A DNA stretch of 37,526 bases from an uncultured Clostridia bacterium (lineage in GTDB: Bacteria; Bacillota; Clostridia; Oscillospirales; Acutalibacteraceae), in assembly GCA_937907605.1 (NCBI GenBank), contig CALCYI010000011.1, positions 1 to 37,526 of the forward strand, in the 5' to 3' direction. Position 1 is the stretch's first letter; each line of letters starts with the position of its first letter. The notes under the pieces are model-generated. The model saw only the letters and a program-made list of their open reading frames with translations, ran no database searches and was not told the DNA's origin. Of the stretch, positions 1 through 9,030 are shown piece by piece. Position numbers and translations under genes: made by a program.

Positions 1-4
1 AGGC

Positions 5-48
5 GGCCCTTTTAGGGCCTGTGCAAACCACCAGTTCAACTGGTGGTT
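5..48. repeat. Two adjacent palindromes at the left edge
   Basis: Positions 5-19 form a hairpin (GGCCCT, loop TTT, AGGGCC). Positions 26-48 form a perfect palindrome with 11-base arms AACCACCAGTT and AACTGGTGGTT around one central base. An AT-rich stretch follows but no run of T. They could be the terminator of a gene left of the window, or a palindromic unit such as the end of a transposable element. No transposase is visible here. Confidence 0.55.
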
Positions 49-74
49 ATGATTTAATTTAGTATATTAAAATA

Positions 75-103
75 TTGCATTATTATTTTAGGTATGGTAT
101 AAT
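75..103 (+). promoter_or_regulatory. SigmaA-type promoter of ruvC operon
   Basis: A perfect extended -10 is visible: TG at 95-96 and TATAAT at 98-103. TTGCAT at 75-80 is a weak -35 with a 17-bp spacer. Transcription would start near 110, so ruvC cannot begin at the upstream in-frame ATG at 75 and the ATG at 135 is favoured. Confidence 0.65.
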
Positions 104-134
104 TAAGAGAATATATTATAGGGTGGTATGCCGT

Positions 135-659
135 ATGATAATTTTAGGTATTGACCCAGGTTATGCTATCGTAGGCTGGGGAGTAATTGAATATGCTCAC
201 TCCTCGTTCAGTGTGCTCGGATACGGCGCGATTACCACCGAGGCGGATACTCCTTTTCCTCAAAGGCTTCAAACGATATATAACGATATGTGCTATCTTT
301 TTGAAAAGTATAAGCCCGAAGCAATGAGTATGGAAAAGCTGTTTTATAATTCAAATCAGAAAACGGTTATTGACGTTGCACAGGCAAGGGGAGTTATTAC
401 TCTTGCGGCGCAGATGTACGGTAAGGATATCTTTGAGTATACGCCGCTCCAGGTAAAACAGTCCGTAACGGGATACGGCAGAGCTGAAAAAAAGCAGGTA
501 CAGGAAATGACTAAGAATATTCTTAAGCTTCCTGCGATACCAAAGCCCGACGATACTGCAGACGCGCTTGCAATGGCAATATGTCACGCGCATGCAAGCG
601 GCTCAGCCATCGGCAGGTTAAATATTATGATTAAAGAACAGTTTGGAGATATAAAATGA
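135..659 (+). CDS. ruvC: Crossover junction endodeoxyribonuclease RuvC
   Basis: RuvC is the dimeric nuclease that cuts Holliday junctions after RuvAB branch migration. With the start at 135 the protein has 174 residues, the usual RuvC size, and opens with the family motif GIDPG. The four acidic catalytic residues are recognisable: D7, E67 (SMEKLF), and D140 and D143 (PDDTADALA). GGGTGG at 121-126 is a good ribosome-binding site for this start. The longer frame from 75 adds 20 non-homologous residues and would begin inside the promoter. The stop overlaps the ruvA start by four bases (ATGA), so the two genes are translationally coupled. Confidence 0.96.
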   Translation: MIILGIDPGYAIVGWGVIEYAHSSFSVLGYGAITTEADTPFPQRLQTIYNDMCYLFEKYKPEAMSMEKLFYNSNQKTVIDVAQARGVITLAAQMYGKDIFEYTPLQVKQSVTGYGRAEKKQVQEMTKNILKLPAIPKPDDTADALAMAICHAHASGSAIGRLNIMIKEQFGDIK

Positions 660-1258
660 TTTATAATGTCAGAGGCAAATTAACCTATGCAGAACCTACC
701 TTTGCGGTAGTTGACTGCGGCGGCGTCGGATTTAAATGCTTTATCAGTATGACGACCTTAAGGCAGCTTCCTTCACCTAATCAAGAGGTTAATTTATATA
801 CGTATCTCTCGGTAAGAGAGGACGCAATGGATTTATACGGCTTCTATGATATTGAAGAGCTGGAAGCGTTTAAGCTGCTAATTACTGTGAGCGGCGTAGG
901 ACCAAAAGCGGCTATGGCTATACTGAGCGCTCTGTCTCCCGATAGGCTTTCAATTGCCGTTTCAAGCGGTGACGTACGGTCAATCCAACAGGCTAACGGC
1001 GTAGGTAAGAAAACCGCCGAAAGAGTCGTACTTGAGCTCAAGGATAAAATGGCTGGTATCGGCGGTGCGTCAAGCGCGGTCGTTGAGGGAATACAGTCCG
1101 TTGCTTCAAGCAGTAACGCGAGCGAAGCGGTCGAGGTTCTCGTATCCCTTGGCTTTGACAGGAGCGACGCCGCAACCGTTGTAGGCGCAATGGATAAATC
1201 GCTCTCGGTTGACGATATGATTAGGAAAGGCTTAAAACAGCTTTCATCACAGCTTTAA
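656..1258 (+). CDS. ruvA: Holliday junction branch migration protein RuvA
   Basis: RuvA tetramers bind four-way DNA junctions and load the RuvB motor. The 200-residue length is typical. The N-terminal OB-fold begins MIYNVRGKL. A helix-hairpin-helix follows (VSGVGPKAAMAIL near residues 79-91), with a second one (ANGVGKKTAERVV near 113-125). The C-terminal domain III that contacts RuvB occupies about residues 150-200 after a Ser/Ala-rich flexible linker. It overlaps ruvC by four bases and lies 12 bases before ruvB, the standard arrangement for a coordinately expressed recombination set. Confidence 0.97.
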   Translation: MIYNVRGKLTYAEPTFAVVDCGGVGFKCFISMTTLRQLPSPNQEVNLYTYLSVREDAMDLYGFYDIEELEAFKLLITVSGVGPKAAMAILSALSPDRLSIAVSSGDVRSIQQANGVGKKTAERVVLELKDKMAGIGGASSAVVEGIQSVASSSNASEAVEVLVSLGFDRSDAATVVGAMDKSLSVDDMIRKGLKQLSSQL

Positions 1259-1270
1259 AGGTGATTTACT

Positions 1271-2326
1271 ATGATAGAAACAGAAATGGATTTTGAAAGC
1301 AGGATTACTGCTCCCGAATACACGCCCGAGGATAATGAAATAGAGTTATCCCTTCGCCCTAAAAAGCTAACCGATTATATCGGTCAGGAAAAGGCTAAAG
1401 AAAACCTGAGTATCTATATTCAGGCTGCTAAGCTCAGGGGCGAGTCGCTTGACCACGTGCTTTTATACGGACCTCCGGGACTCGGTAAAACCACTCTTGC
1501 AGGTATTATCGCAAATGAGCTTGGCGTTAATCTGAGAATAACCTCGGGACCCGCTATTGAAAAGCAGGGCGACCTTGTTGCCATACTTTCCAACCTTGAA
1601 AGCGGCGACGTGCTTTTCATTGACGAAATTCACCGTCTTAACAGAACGGTTGAGGAAATACTCTATCCCGCTATGGAGGACGGAAAGATTGATATTATTA
1701 TCGGCAAAGGTCCGTCCGCAAGAAGCTATCAGCTCAGCCTTCCGAAGTTTACGCTCGTTGGCGCTACTACGAGAGCGGGACAGATTTCAGCACCGCTAAG
1801 AGACAGATTTGGCGTTGTGCTCCGTCTTGAAATGTATACTCCTGAGGAGCTTGCGAAGATTGTCAAGCGCTCGGCTTCTATACTTAATATTCCGCTTGAT
1901 GACGAAGGCGCGCTCCAGATTGCAGGAAGGTCGAGAGGCACTCCGCGTATTGCCAACAGACTTCTTAAGCGCTCACGCGATTTCGCTGAGGTTAAGTACG
2001 ACGGTATTATTACTAAAGAGGCTGCTGAGGAAGCGCTTGCATCAATGGAGATTGACCGTCTCGGTCTTGACTCAATCGACAGGCGCCTGCTTACAGCTAT
2101 GATAAGGAATTATAACGGCGGTCCCGTAGGACTTGAAACTATCGCCGCCGCAATCGGCGAGGAGAGCATAACGATTGAGGACGTTTATGAGCCTTATCTT
2201 ATGCAGATAGGTTTTCTTGCAAGGACTCCGAGAGGAAGAACCGTAACTCCCGCGGGCTATGAGCATCTCGGAATACCGTTCAATCCGCTCGGTAACAGCG
2301 GCGGTACACAGATAACTTTTGAGTAA
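1271..2326 (+). CDS. ruvB: Holliday junction DNA helicase RuvB
   Basis: RuvB is the hexameric AAA+ ATPase that drives branch migration with RuvA. The 351-residue protein has the conserved entry LRPKKLTDYIGQ, Walker A GPPGLGKTTLA, Walker B DVLFIDEIHRLNR, the sensor region LVGATTRAG with the arginine-finger segment APLRDRFG, and the C-terminal winged helix ending in TPRGRTVTPAGYEHLG. The start at 1271 is preceded by AAAGGTGA. It is the third gene of the ruvCAB run and lies 12 bases upstream of glmM. Nothing is missing compared with the family. Confidence 0.97.
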   Translation: MIETEMDFESRITAPEYTPEDNEIELSLRPKKLTDYIGQEKAKENLSIYIQAAKLRGESLDHVLLYGPPGLGKTTLAGIIANELGVNLRITSGPAIEKQGDLVAILSNLESGDVLFIDEIHRLNRTVEEILYPAMEDGKIDIIIGKGPSARSYQLSLPKFTLVGATTRAGQISAPLRDRFGVVLRLEMYTPEELAKIVKRSASILNIPLDDEGALQIAGRSRGTPRIANRLLKRSRDFAEVKYDGIITKEAAEEALASMEIDRLGLDSIDRRLLTAMIRNYNGGPVGLETIAAAIGEESITIEDVYEPYLMQIGFLARTPRGRTVTPAGYEHLGIPFNPLGNSGGTQITFE

Positions 2327-2338
2327 TGAGGTAATATA

Positions 2339-3691
2339 ATGGGAAGACTTTTCGGAACTGACGGTGTCAGAGGAATTGCAAATAAGGATTTAACGAACGA
2401 GCTTGCTATGAAAATCGGCGCTGCGGCCGCTACTGTGCTTCTTAAGGAAGCAAAGAGCGCTAAACCTACTGTTCTTATCGGTAAGGATACGAGAGCTTCT
2501 GGCGATATGCTTGAGGCTGCATTAACCGCAGGACTCTGCTCCGTTGGCTGTAACGTTCTGTCCGTTGGCGTAGTGCCGACCCCTGCCGTTGCATACCTTG
2601 TAGGCGCTTATGAGTGCGAAGCTGGAATTATGATTTCCGCCTCTCATAATCCCTGCGAATATAACGGTATCAAAATTTTTCAGAAAACGGGCTATAAGCT
2701 TGACGACGCGATTGAGGAGGAAATTGAAGCGATTATTCTCGACGGCGCCGAGCCTATTCCGTCTAAACTCGGCGGTGAGGTAGGTAACAGACTTTTTTCA
2801 AAGACTGCCGTTAAGGACTATATTAATCACGTTGTTTCTACTACCGATACGCGCTTCGACGGTATGACTATTGCGCTTGACTGCGCTAACGGCTCCGCTT
2901 CGGTATGCGCTAAGGAAATTTTCACTGCTCTCGGCGCCAAGTGCATTATGCTTTCCGATACGCCCGACGGCGTAAATATTAACGACGGTTGCGGCTCTAC
3001 TCATCCCGAGGAGCTTATGCGCTTCGTTAAGTCCGCTCAGCTTGACCTCGGTCTTGCTTTTGACGGCGACGCTGACAGAATGCTTGCGGTTGATGAAAAC
3101 GGCGAGCTTGTCGACGGCGATAAGGTTATTGCAATCTGCGCTAAGCGTATGAAGGAGGAGGGCAGACTCAATAAGGATACGGCGGTTGTTACCGTAATGA
3201 GTAACCTCGGCTTCTTTAAGTTCTGCGACGAGGAAGGCATTAATTGTGCAAGGACTGCGGTCGGCGACAGATATGTGCTTGAAAAAATGTTAAAGGACGG
3301 CTACAATATTGGCGGCGAGCAGTCGGGACACGTTATTTTCCTCGATTACGCAACCACGGGTGACGGCGAGCTTTCGGGCGTTCAGCTTATTGAAACAGTC
3401 GTTAAAACGAAAAAGAAGCTTTCCGAGCTTGCTTCCGTAATGTCCGTTTATCCTCAGGTACTTATCAACGTTAAGGTTTCACCCGAGGGCAAGTTAAAAT
3501 ATAATAACGACGAATACATTATAGCCGCTACTCAGAAGGCTGAAATGGAGCTTATGGGCGACGGCAGAGTTCTCGTAAGAGTCAGCGGCACGGAACCTCT
3601 TGTTAGAGTAATGCTTGAGGGTAAGGATATTGAGCATATCAGAAGTCTCGGCGAGGATATTGCCGAGGTAGTTAGAGAAAGATTATCGTAA
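2339..3691 (+). CDS. glmM: Phosphoglucosamine mutase GlmM
   Basis: GlmM interconverts glucosamine-6-phosphate and glucosamine-1-phosphate on the route to UDP-GlcNAc, which feeds peptidoglycan and the surface glycans encoded later in the window. The 450-residue length is standard. Visible motifs are the N-terminal FGTDGVRG, the phosphoserine loop ISASHNP with catalytic Ser102, the metal loop DGDADRM, the sugar-binding GEQSGH and the phosphate-binding RVSGTEPLVRVM near the C-terminus. The start follows GAGG about 10 bases upstream. Expression with ruvCAB is suggested by spacing only; the functions are not directly linked. Confidence 0.97.
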   Translation: MGRLFGTDGVRGIANKDLTNELAMKIGAAAATVLLKEAKSAKPTVLIGKDTRASGDMLEAALTAGLCSVGCNVLSVGVVPTPAVAYLVGAYECEAGIMISASHNPCEYNGIKIFQKTGYKLDDAIEEEIEAIILDGAEPIPSKLGGEVGNRLFSKTAVKDYINHVVSTTDTRFDGMTIALDCANGSASVCAKEIFTALGAKCIMLSDTPDGVNINDGCGSTHPEELMRFVKSAQLDLGLAFDGDADRMLAVDENGELVDGDKVIAICAKRMKEEGRLNKDTAVVTVMSNLGFFKFCDEEGINCARTAVGDRYVLEKMLKDGYNIGGEQSGHVIFLDYATTGDGELSGVQLIETVVKTKKKLSELASVMSVYPQVLINVKVSPEGKLKYNNDEYIIAATQKAEMELMGDGRVLVRVSGTEPLVRVMLEGKDIEHIRSLGEDIAEVVRERLS

Positions 3692-3692
3692 T

Positions 3693-4577
3693 ATGAGAGT
3701 TGCAAAAGACTGGAAGGATTATGAGCTCCTTGACTGTACCTACGGCGAAAAGCTTGAGCGCTGGACGCGTGAAATATTAATCCGCCCCGACCCGCAGGTT
3801 ATATGGAAAAGCAATAGGGAGCACAGGCTATGGGCTCAGCCCTCCGCTAAATATAACCGCTCAAAGTCGGGCGGCGGAAAGTGGGCGTTTTTTAAGCGTA
3901 TGCCGCCCGCATGGCAGGTCAGATATAAGGACTTAACCTTTAATATCAAGACAATGGGCTTTAAGCATACGGGTCTGTTTCCCGAGCAGGCGGTTAACTG
4001 GGACTTCGTGCGTGAGCTTATTAAGTGCAGCAGCAGGGAAGAGGTGAAGGTTTTAAACCTTTTTGCCTATACGGGCGCAGCTACCGTAGCCTGTCTTAAG
4101 GAGGGCGCAAGCGTTGTACACGTTGACGCCTCAAAGGGTATGACCGATTGGGCTAAGGAAAACGCTAAGGCAAGCGGAGTTGAAGAGGGTAACGTCAGGT
4201 GGATTGTTGACGACTGTATTAAGTTTGTACAGCGCGAAATCAGGCGTGAGAATAAATACGATATTATTATTCTGGATCCGCCATCATACGGCAGAGGTCC
4301 GAGGGGTGAAATATGGCACCTGGAGGACAGCCTTTACGATTTTATGGTAACCGTTGAAAAGGTACTTTCCGACGAGCCTATTTCAATTCTGCTTAATTCT
4401 TATACAACGGGGCTTTCCGCCTCGGTAATGAAATACATACTTGACGATACTGTAACTAAAAAGAGGGGCGGCAGCACCCTTGCCGATGAAATAGGACTTC
4501 CCGTAACTCAAACAGGCGGAGTTCTGCCCTGCGGAGCAACTGCCGTTTGGCTTTCTAAAAAATATGACGCTGATTGA
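3693..4577 (+). CDS. Class I SAM-dependent methyltransferase (RlmI/RlmK-like)
   Basis: A 294-residue Rossmann-fold methyltransferase. Motif I is NLFAYTGAATVA, which binds S-adenosylmethionine. VVHVDASKGM is the motif II strand. The catalytic motif is LDPPSYGRGP. The layout matches PF10672-type enzymes related to the rRNA cytosine-C5 methyltransferases RlmI and RlmKL, so an rRNA substrate is plausible. The PUA domain of RlmI is absent, so the exact target cannot be named. The gene starts two bases after glmM and its 3' end overlaps ecfA1 by 14 bases. Confidence 0.85.
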   Translation: MRVAKDWKDYELLDCTYGEKLERWTREILIRPDPQVIWKSNREHRLWAQPSAKYNRSKSGGGKWAFFKRMPPAWQVRYKDLTFNIKTMGFKHTGLFPEQAVNWDFVRELIKCSSREEVKVLNLFAYTGAATVACLKEGASVVHVDASKGMTDWAKENAKASGVEEGNVRWIVDDCIKFVQREIRRENKYDIIILDPPSYGRGPRGEIWHLEDSLYDFMVTVEKVLSDEPISILLNSYTTGLSASVMKYILDDTVTKKRGGSTLADEIGLPVTQTGGVLPCGATAVWLSKKYDAD

Positions 4578-5427
4578 TTTTAATAACGTATCCTTTTCGT
4601 ACTTCGTGACTGACGATAATTCCGTTGAACATGAGGTACCCGTACTAAAGGATTTTAATCTTAAAATTGAAAAAGGCTCCTTCGTTGCTATTCTCGGGCA
4701 TAACGGCTCGGGCAAGTCAACTATCGCGAAGCTCACTAACGGTATACAGTTCCCAACTAAGGGAGAAGTATACGTTGACTCCATACAGACCAAGGATGAT
4801 AAGAGCATATATGACGTGCGCCGTAAGGTCGGGATGGTTTTCCAGAATCCCGATAATCAGATAGTCGCCTCTATCGTTGAGGAGGACGTGGCGTTCGGCG
4901 TTGAAAATCTCGGAATACCGAGCGAGGAATGCAGAAAGCGCGTTGACGAAGCGCTTAAGACCGTTGGTATGTATGAAATGAAGGACAGCGCTCCGAGTAA
5001 GCTTTCGGGCGGACAGAAGCAGAGGGTTGCCGTTGCGGGTATTATCGCAATGAAGCCCGAATGTATCGTATTGGACGAGCCTACAGCTATGCTTGACCCG
5101 AGCGGACGTCGCGAGGTTATTAATACCGTCCTTAAGCTTAACCGCGAGGAAGGAATTACAATAGTTCTGATAACTCACAATATGGACGAGGCTGTGAAGG
5201 CTGACAGGGTTGTTGTTATTGATAACGGCGTTATTAAGCTTGACGGTACACCCGAGGAAGTCTTTTCCAATGTCGAAAAGATAAAGTCGCTTCAGCTCGA
5301 CGTACCTCAGTCAACCGAGCTTATCGACCGTCTTGGTTATAAAACCGATAAAACAGTACTTAATGCACGCGACTGTGCAGATTTATTATACGAAAGAATT
5401 ACCGAATATGCCGATACTTGCAACTGA
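4564..5427 (+). CDS. ecfA1: ECF transporter ATPase EcfA1
   Basis: One of the two ABC ATPases of the energy-coupling factor module that powers interchangeable vitamin and metal S-components in the membrane. The 287 residues contain Walker A GHNGSGKST, Q-loop VFQNPDNQIVA, signature LSGGQKQRVAVAG, Walker B CIVLDEPTAMLDP and H-loop THNMDE. All catalytic positions are intact. It overlaps the methyltransferase gene upstream and ecfA2 downstream, and is followed by ecfT, so a complete A-A-T module is present. No S-component gene is visible in the window, as expected for a shared (group II) system. Confidence 0.95.
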   Translation: MTLIDFNNVSFSYFVTDDNSVEHEVPVLKDFNLKIEKGSFVAILGHNGSGKSTIAKLTNGIQFPTKGEVYVDSIQTKDDKSIYDVRRKVGMVFQNPDNQIVASIVEEDVAFGVENLGIPSEECRKRVDEALKTVGMYEMKDSAPSKLSGGQKQRVAVAGIIAMKPECIVLDEPTAMLDPSGRREVINTVLKLNREEGITIVLITHNMDEAVKADRVVVIDNGVIKLDGTPEEVFSNVEKIKSLQLDVPQSTELIDRLGYKTDKTVLNARDCADLLYERITEYADTCN

Positions 5428-6277
5428 AAATTTAACATTTCTGTATAACGAGGGTACGCCTTTTGAAAACGCAGCGGTAAGGAATATAACCTTCTCTGCC
5501 GAAAAGGGTGAAATTATCGGCGTTATCGGTCATACGGGCTCGGGTAAATCCACGCTTATTCAGCATTTTAACGGGCTTCTTGAACCCTCGAAGGGCAAGA
5601 TGTTCGTACTTGATGAGGATATATGGAGCAAGGAAAACCGTAAGAAAATCAGAAGCGTTCGCTTTGCAGTAGGGCTTTGCTTCCAGTATCCCGAGTACCA
5701 GATATTTGAGGATACCGTATTTAATGAAATTGCTTACGGACCTAAGCAGATGGGACTCTCCGATGAGGAAATTGAAAAGCGCGTATATGAGAGTATGCAG
5801 TTCCTCGGGCTTAATAAGGAAATGGCGAGCACCTCTCCCTTTGACCATTCGGGTGGACAGAAGCGCCGTATCGCTATTGCTTCGATAATCGCAATGCAGC
5901 CCGAGGTGCTTATTCTTGACGAGCCCTGCGCAGGTCTTGACCCAAAGGGCAGGGATACTATTCTTAATCTTATTAAAGAATACCAGCGCGAAAAAGGAAA
6001 TACGATTATTTTCGTTTCTCATTCAATGGAGGACGTTGCAAAGATTGCATCCAAGGTTATGGTGCTTAAAAAAGGCGAGCTTGTTATGTACGGTTCGGTA
6101 AATGAGGTTTATTCAAGGGGCGCTGAGCTTAAGGAAATGGGGCTCAGCGTACCCGAGGTTACCGACGTATTCATAAAGCTACGCGAAAAGGGAATAGATT
6201 GCCGTCAGGACATTTTTACAGTTGAGGGTGCCGTTGAGGAAATCAGGCGCCTTACCGAAAAAAAGGAGGTGCAGTAA
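5408..6277 (+). CDS. ecfA2: ECF transporter ATPase EcfA2
   Basis: Second ECF ATPase, the heterodimer partner of EcfA1. Starting at 5408 gives 289 residues beginning MPILATENLTF, which aligns with family N-termini. A longer frame from 5333 would only add residues read out of frame through the ecfA1 end. Motifs: Walker A GHTGSGKST, Q-loop CFQYPEYQIFEDT, signature HSGGQKRRIAIA (first residue His in place of Leu), Walker B VLILDEPCAGLDP and H-loop SHSMED. The 20-base overlap with ecfA1 and zero spacing to ecfT indicate coupled translation. Confidence 0.94.
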   Translation: MPILATENLTFLYNEGTPFENAAVRNITFSAEKGEIIGVIGHTGSGKSTLIQHFNGLLEPSKGKMFVLDEDIWSKENRKKIRSVRFAVGLCFQYPEYQIFEDTVFNEIAYGPKQMGLSDEEIEKRVYESMQFLGLNKEMASTSPFDHSGGQKRRIAIASIIAMQPEVLILDEPCAGLDPKGRDTILNLIKEYQREKGNTIIFVSHSMEDVAKIASKVMVLKKGELVMYGSVNEVYSRGAELKEMGLSVPEVTDVFIKLREKGIDCRQDIFTVEGAVEEIRRLTEKKEVQ

Positions 6278-7093
6278 ATGCTCTCCGGTGTTACGATAGG
6301 TCAGTATTATCCGGGTAATTCTCTGATTCATAAAATCGATCCGAGGATGAAGATAATACTTGTACTCTTATATATGGTTTCGGTTTTTATCTGTAAAAAG
6401 ATAATAGCGTTATCTCTTTCGCTTACTTTTATAATAGCCGTACTGATTATCGCCAAAATCAATTTAAAAGTGATTATTAAGGGCATAAAGCCGATAATAG
6501 TAGTTGTTATTATTACTGCGCTTTTAAACCTCCTGTACGGAACGGGCGAGCCTCTGGTTAAGCTCTGGGTGTTCAGTATAACCAAAAACGGAATAATGAA
6601 TGCCGTATTTATGGCTTTCAGGGTGTTCCTGCTTGTTATTTCGGGGCTTATGCTTACGTATACAACAACGCCTACAAAGCTTACCGACGCAATTGAATCG
6701 CTTTTAAAACCGTTACATACGGTATTTAATATGGATGTGCACTCCCTTGCAATGACTATGACTATAGCGCTAAGATTTATACCTACTCTCGTAGAAGAGG
6801 TTGATAAAATTATGTCTGCTCAGAAGTCAAGGGGCGCCGATATGGAAACAGGCGGACTTATAAAAAGAGTTAAGGCAATTATACCTGTTTTAATTCCGCT
6901 CTTTGTATCTGCCTTCAGGCGAGCTAACGAGCTTTCGTATGCAATGGACTGCCGCTGCTATCAGGGCGGTGAGGGCAGAACGAGGATGAACCGGATGCAC
7001 CTTGTAGCAAGGGATTATATCTCCCTTACCGTTACCTTGCTCTACTTTGCGGCTATAATTTGTGTAAAGATATTTTTGAATAATGTAATTTGA
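6278..7093 (+). CDS. ecfT: ECF transporter transmembrane protein EcfT
   Basis: Membrane scaffold that couples the EcfA1/A2 ATPases to S-components. The 271 residues include several hydrophobic segments in the first 120 residues, a long cytoplasmic coupling region and a final membrane segment. The two coupling helices usually end in Ala-Arg-Gly-type motifs. Here they read QKSRGAD and AMDCRCYQGG; in the second, Cys replaces the usual Gly. The ATG directly follows the ecfA2 stop, with AAAGGAGGTG as a strong ribosome-binding site inside ecfA2. Confidence 0.94.
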   Translation: MLSGVTIGQYYPGNSLIHKIDPRMKIILVLLYMVSVFICKKIIALSLSLTFIIAVLIIAKINLKVIIKGIKPIIVVVIITALLNLLYGTGEPLVKLWVFSITKNGIMNAVFMAFRVFLLVISGLMLTYTTTPTKLTDAIESLLKPLHTVFNMDVHSLAMTMTIALRFIPTLVEEVDKIMSAQKSRGADMETGGLIKRVKAIIPVLIPLFVSAFRRANELSYAMDCRCYQGGEGRTRMNRMHLVARDYISLTVTLLYFAAIICVKIFLNNVI

Positions 7094-7094
7094 T

Positions 7095-7829
7095 ATGAGA
7101 AGACTGCTTTTCAAAATTCAATACGACGGTACCGCATATCACGGCTGGCAGGTACAGCAAAACGCCGTAACCGTTCAGGAGGTCTTTCAAAACGCGGTTG
7201 AAAAGGTGTTCGGCGAAAGACTTGACGTTAAGGGCTGCTCAAGGACTGATAGCGGAGTGCACGCAAACGAGTATTACGTAAGCCTTGATACAGATATGGA
7301 TATTGCAGAAAAAAACGCTGTATTAGCGCTTAATACATATCTTCCCGACGATATCTCCGTAATTGCTTGCAGGGAAGTAAGCCTCGATTTTCACCCGCGT
7401 TACAGCTGTAAATATAAGCAGTACGTTTATAAAATATATAACGGCGAAATCCGAAATCCTTTTTTAAAAAGCTATGCACTGCATTATAAATGGAGGCTTG
7501 ATGAGGAGCTTTTAAACAGGGAAGCACAGGCGTTTGTAGGCTCTCATGATTTCAGCGGCTTTTCGTCCGTTAAATGCGACGTCGAGGATACCGTAAGATG
7601 TGTTAAAGCTGCGCGTGTTTACCGTGAAAACGATATGGTGTATTTTGAGGTTGAAGCCGACGGCTTTCTCTATAATATGGTGAGGATAATGGTCGGTACG
7701 CTTCTCTTTATAAACGAGGGTAAAATAAAGGCTGGCGAGCTACCCGAAATTATTGAATCTCTTGACAGAACGCGCGCGGGCAAGACTGCGCCGCCGCACG
7801 GACTTTATTTGAATAAGGTAGTATATTGA
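7095..7829 (+). CDS. truA: tRNA pseudouridine(38-40) synthase TruA
   Basis: TruA isomerises uridines 38-40 in the anticodon arm of many tRNAs. The 244-residue protein carries the catalytic signature CSRTDSGVHA with the nucleophile Asp52, the N-terminal FKIQYDGTAYHGWQ and the C-terminal GFLYNMVRIMVGTL. It starts one base after ecfT. The ecfA1-ecfA2-ecfT-truA order is the common Firmicutes order. Confidence 0.96.
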   Translation: MRRLLFKIQYDGTAYHGWQVQQNAVTVQEVFQNAVEKVFGERLDVKGCSRTDSGVHANEYYVSLDTDMDIAEKNAVLALNTYLPDDISVIACREVSLDFHPRYSCKYKQYVYKIYNGEIRNPFLKSYALHYKWRLDEELLNREAQAFVGSHDFSGFSSVKCDVEDTVRCVKAARVYRENDMVYFEVEADGFLYNMVRIMVGTLLFINEGKIKAGELPEIIESLDRTRAGKTAPPHGLYLNKVVY

Positions 7830-7847
7830 TGATAACTGGAGTATAAA

Positions 7848-9023
7848 ATGCCGAGTAATCAAAAGGATTATAAACGAAAAAAGAAAAAGCACAACAGCGA
7901 ATATATAAAGCGCATTATCTGGATAGTTATCGCAGTTGTTGCAATTATATTAATTATTATGAAGGTCGTAGAGGTAGATTTTAATTCCGTTAAAAGACGC
8001 TTCGTAGACGATAACGGAAAGGTTAGTATTGACCTTGAAACCGACGTTAATGCCTATCCCTTCCAGCTTGACTCCTCGAGCAATATTAGAATGGTTTATC
8101 AAAATGATAAGCTCGTAGTGCTTACAAGCAATTCCTGCAACGTGCTTAATCCGAAGGACGCAAAGCCGCTTAATCATTTTAATCACGGCTATTCAAATCC
8201 TATTATGAAGAACGCAGGTAATTATGTTTGCACCTTTGACCAGGGCGGACTGAGGCTGAGGCTTGACAATCTTAAATCAAAGGTTTATGAGCAGCCTATT
8301 GATAATACCTTGCTTACCGCCGACGTCAGCGAAAGCGGAACTGTTATATATGCAACGCGGTCTGATAAGAGTAAATGCTCTTTATACGTGGTTAATAAGT
8401 CGCTTAAAAAGCTTATAAATCTTGATATCAACAGTGGCTATATAGTTTCCGTCGCTATTGATTCAAGCGGACAGAAATGCGCATATGCAGCGGTTAATAC
8501 CAAAAATGCAAAGCTTGTAACTACGGTATATACCATCAACGTCGGTGATAAAAAGGAGCGTGCTTCCTTTGAGTATGAGGGAAGTAATATCCTTGATATG
8601 AGGTACTGTAATAACGATCTTTATATTGTCGGCGATGACTTTGTAAATACCGTTACGTCACAGAAAAGAAAGCATGAAGCCTTTAAGAAAGGAAGCGCGA
8701 ATACTGTCTGCTTTACATATACTAAGGACGGCGAGCTGCTATACGTTTATTCCGACTATTCCTCTGCAAGCGAAAATCATCTTGTAAACGTTACCGTAGG
8801 AGGAAGAGTAAGGAAAAAGCTTGAGCTTAAACAAAAACCGAAATCAATTACCTGTATATCCAATGAAATATGCGTGTTGTATTCGGATAAGATAAAAATA
8901 TATTCGCTGACCAGCGGAGACGAAAAGGAAAGCTTTACCTGTGACAATTCGGTAAACTATGCATATAAGCTTTCAACTAAGGTTTTCGTTGCTCGCTCAC
9001 AGCTTATTGATGTTATAGAATAG
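7848..9023 (+). CDS. DUF5711-like membrane-anchored beta-propeller protein
   Basis: A 391-residue protein of unknown function. A Lys/Arg-rich cytoplasmic start (KRKKKKH) is followed by one hydrophobic helix at about residues 22-42. The rest, of beta-repeat character, should lie outside the membrane. The pattern of alternating short strands with SG-x-V and DSSGQKCAYA turns suggests a propeller, and the architecture matches what I know as DUF5711. No catalytic motif is apparent. It sits between truA and a CvpA-like gene with 18- and 7-base gaps, so it is probably co-transcribed. A role in envelope homeostasis would be inference only. Confidence 0.7.
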   Translation: MPSNQKDYKRKKKKHNSEYIKRIIWIVIAVVAIILIIMKVVEVDFNSVKRRFVDDNGKVSIDLETDVNAYPFQLDSSSNIRMVYQNDKLVVLTSNSCNVLNPKDAKPLNHFNHGYSNPIMKNAGNYVCTFDQGGLRLRLDNLKSKVYEQPIDNTLLTADVSESGTVIYATRSDKSKCSLYVVNKSLKKLINLDINSGYIVSVAIDSSGQKCAYAAVNTKNAKLVTTVYTINVGDKKERASFEYEGSNILDMRYCNNDLYIVGDDFVNTVTSQKRKHEAFKKGSANTVCFTYTKDGELLYVYSDYSSASENHLVNVTVGGRVRKKLELKQKPKSITCISNEICVLYSDKIKIYSLTSGDEKESFTCDNSVNYAYKLSTKVFVARSQLIDVIE

Positions 9024-9030
9024 GTGCGTT

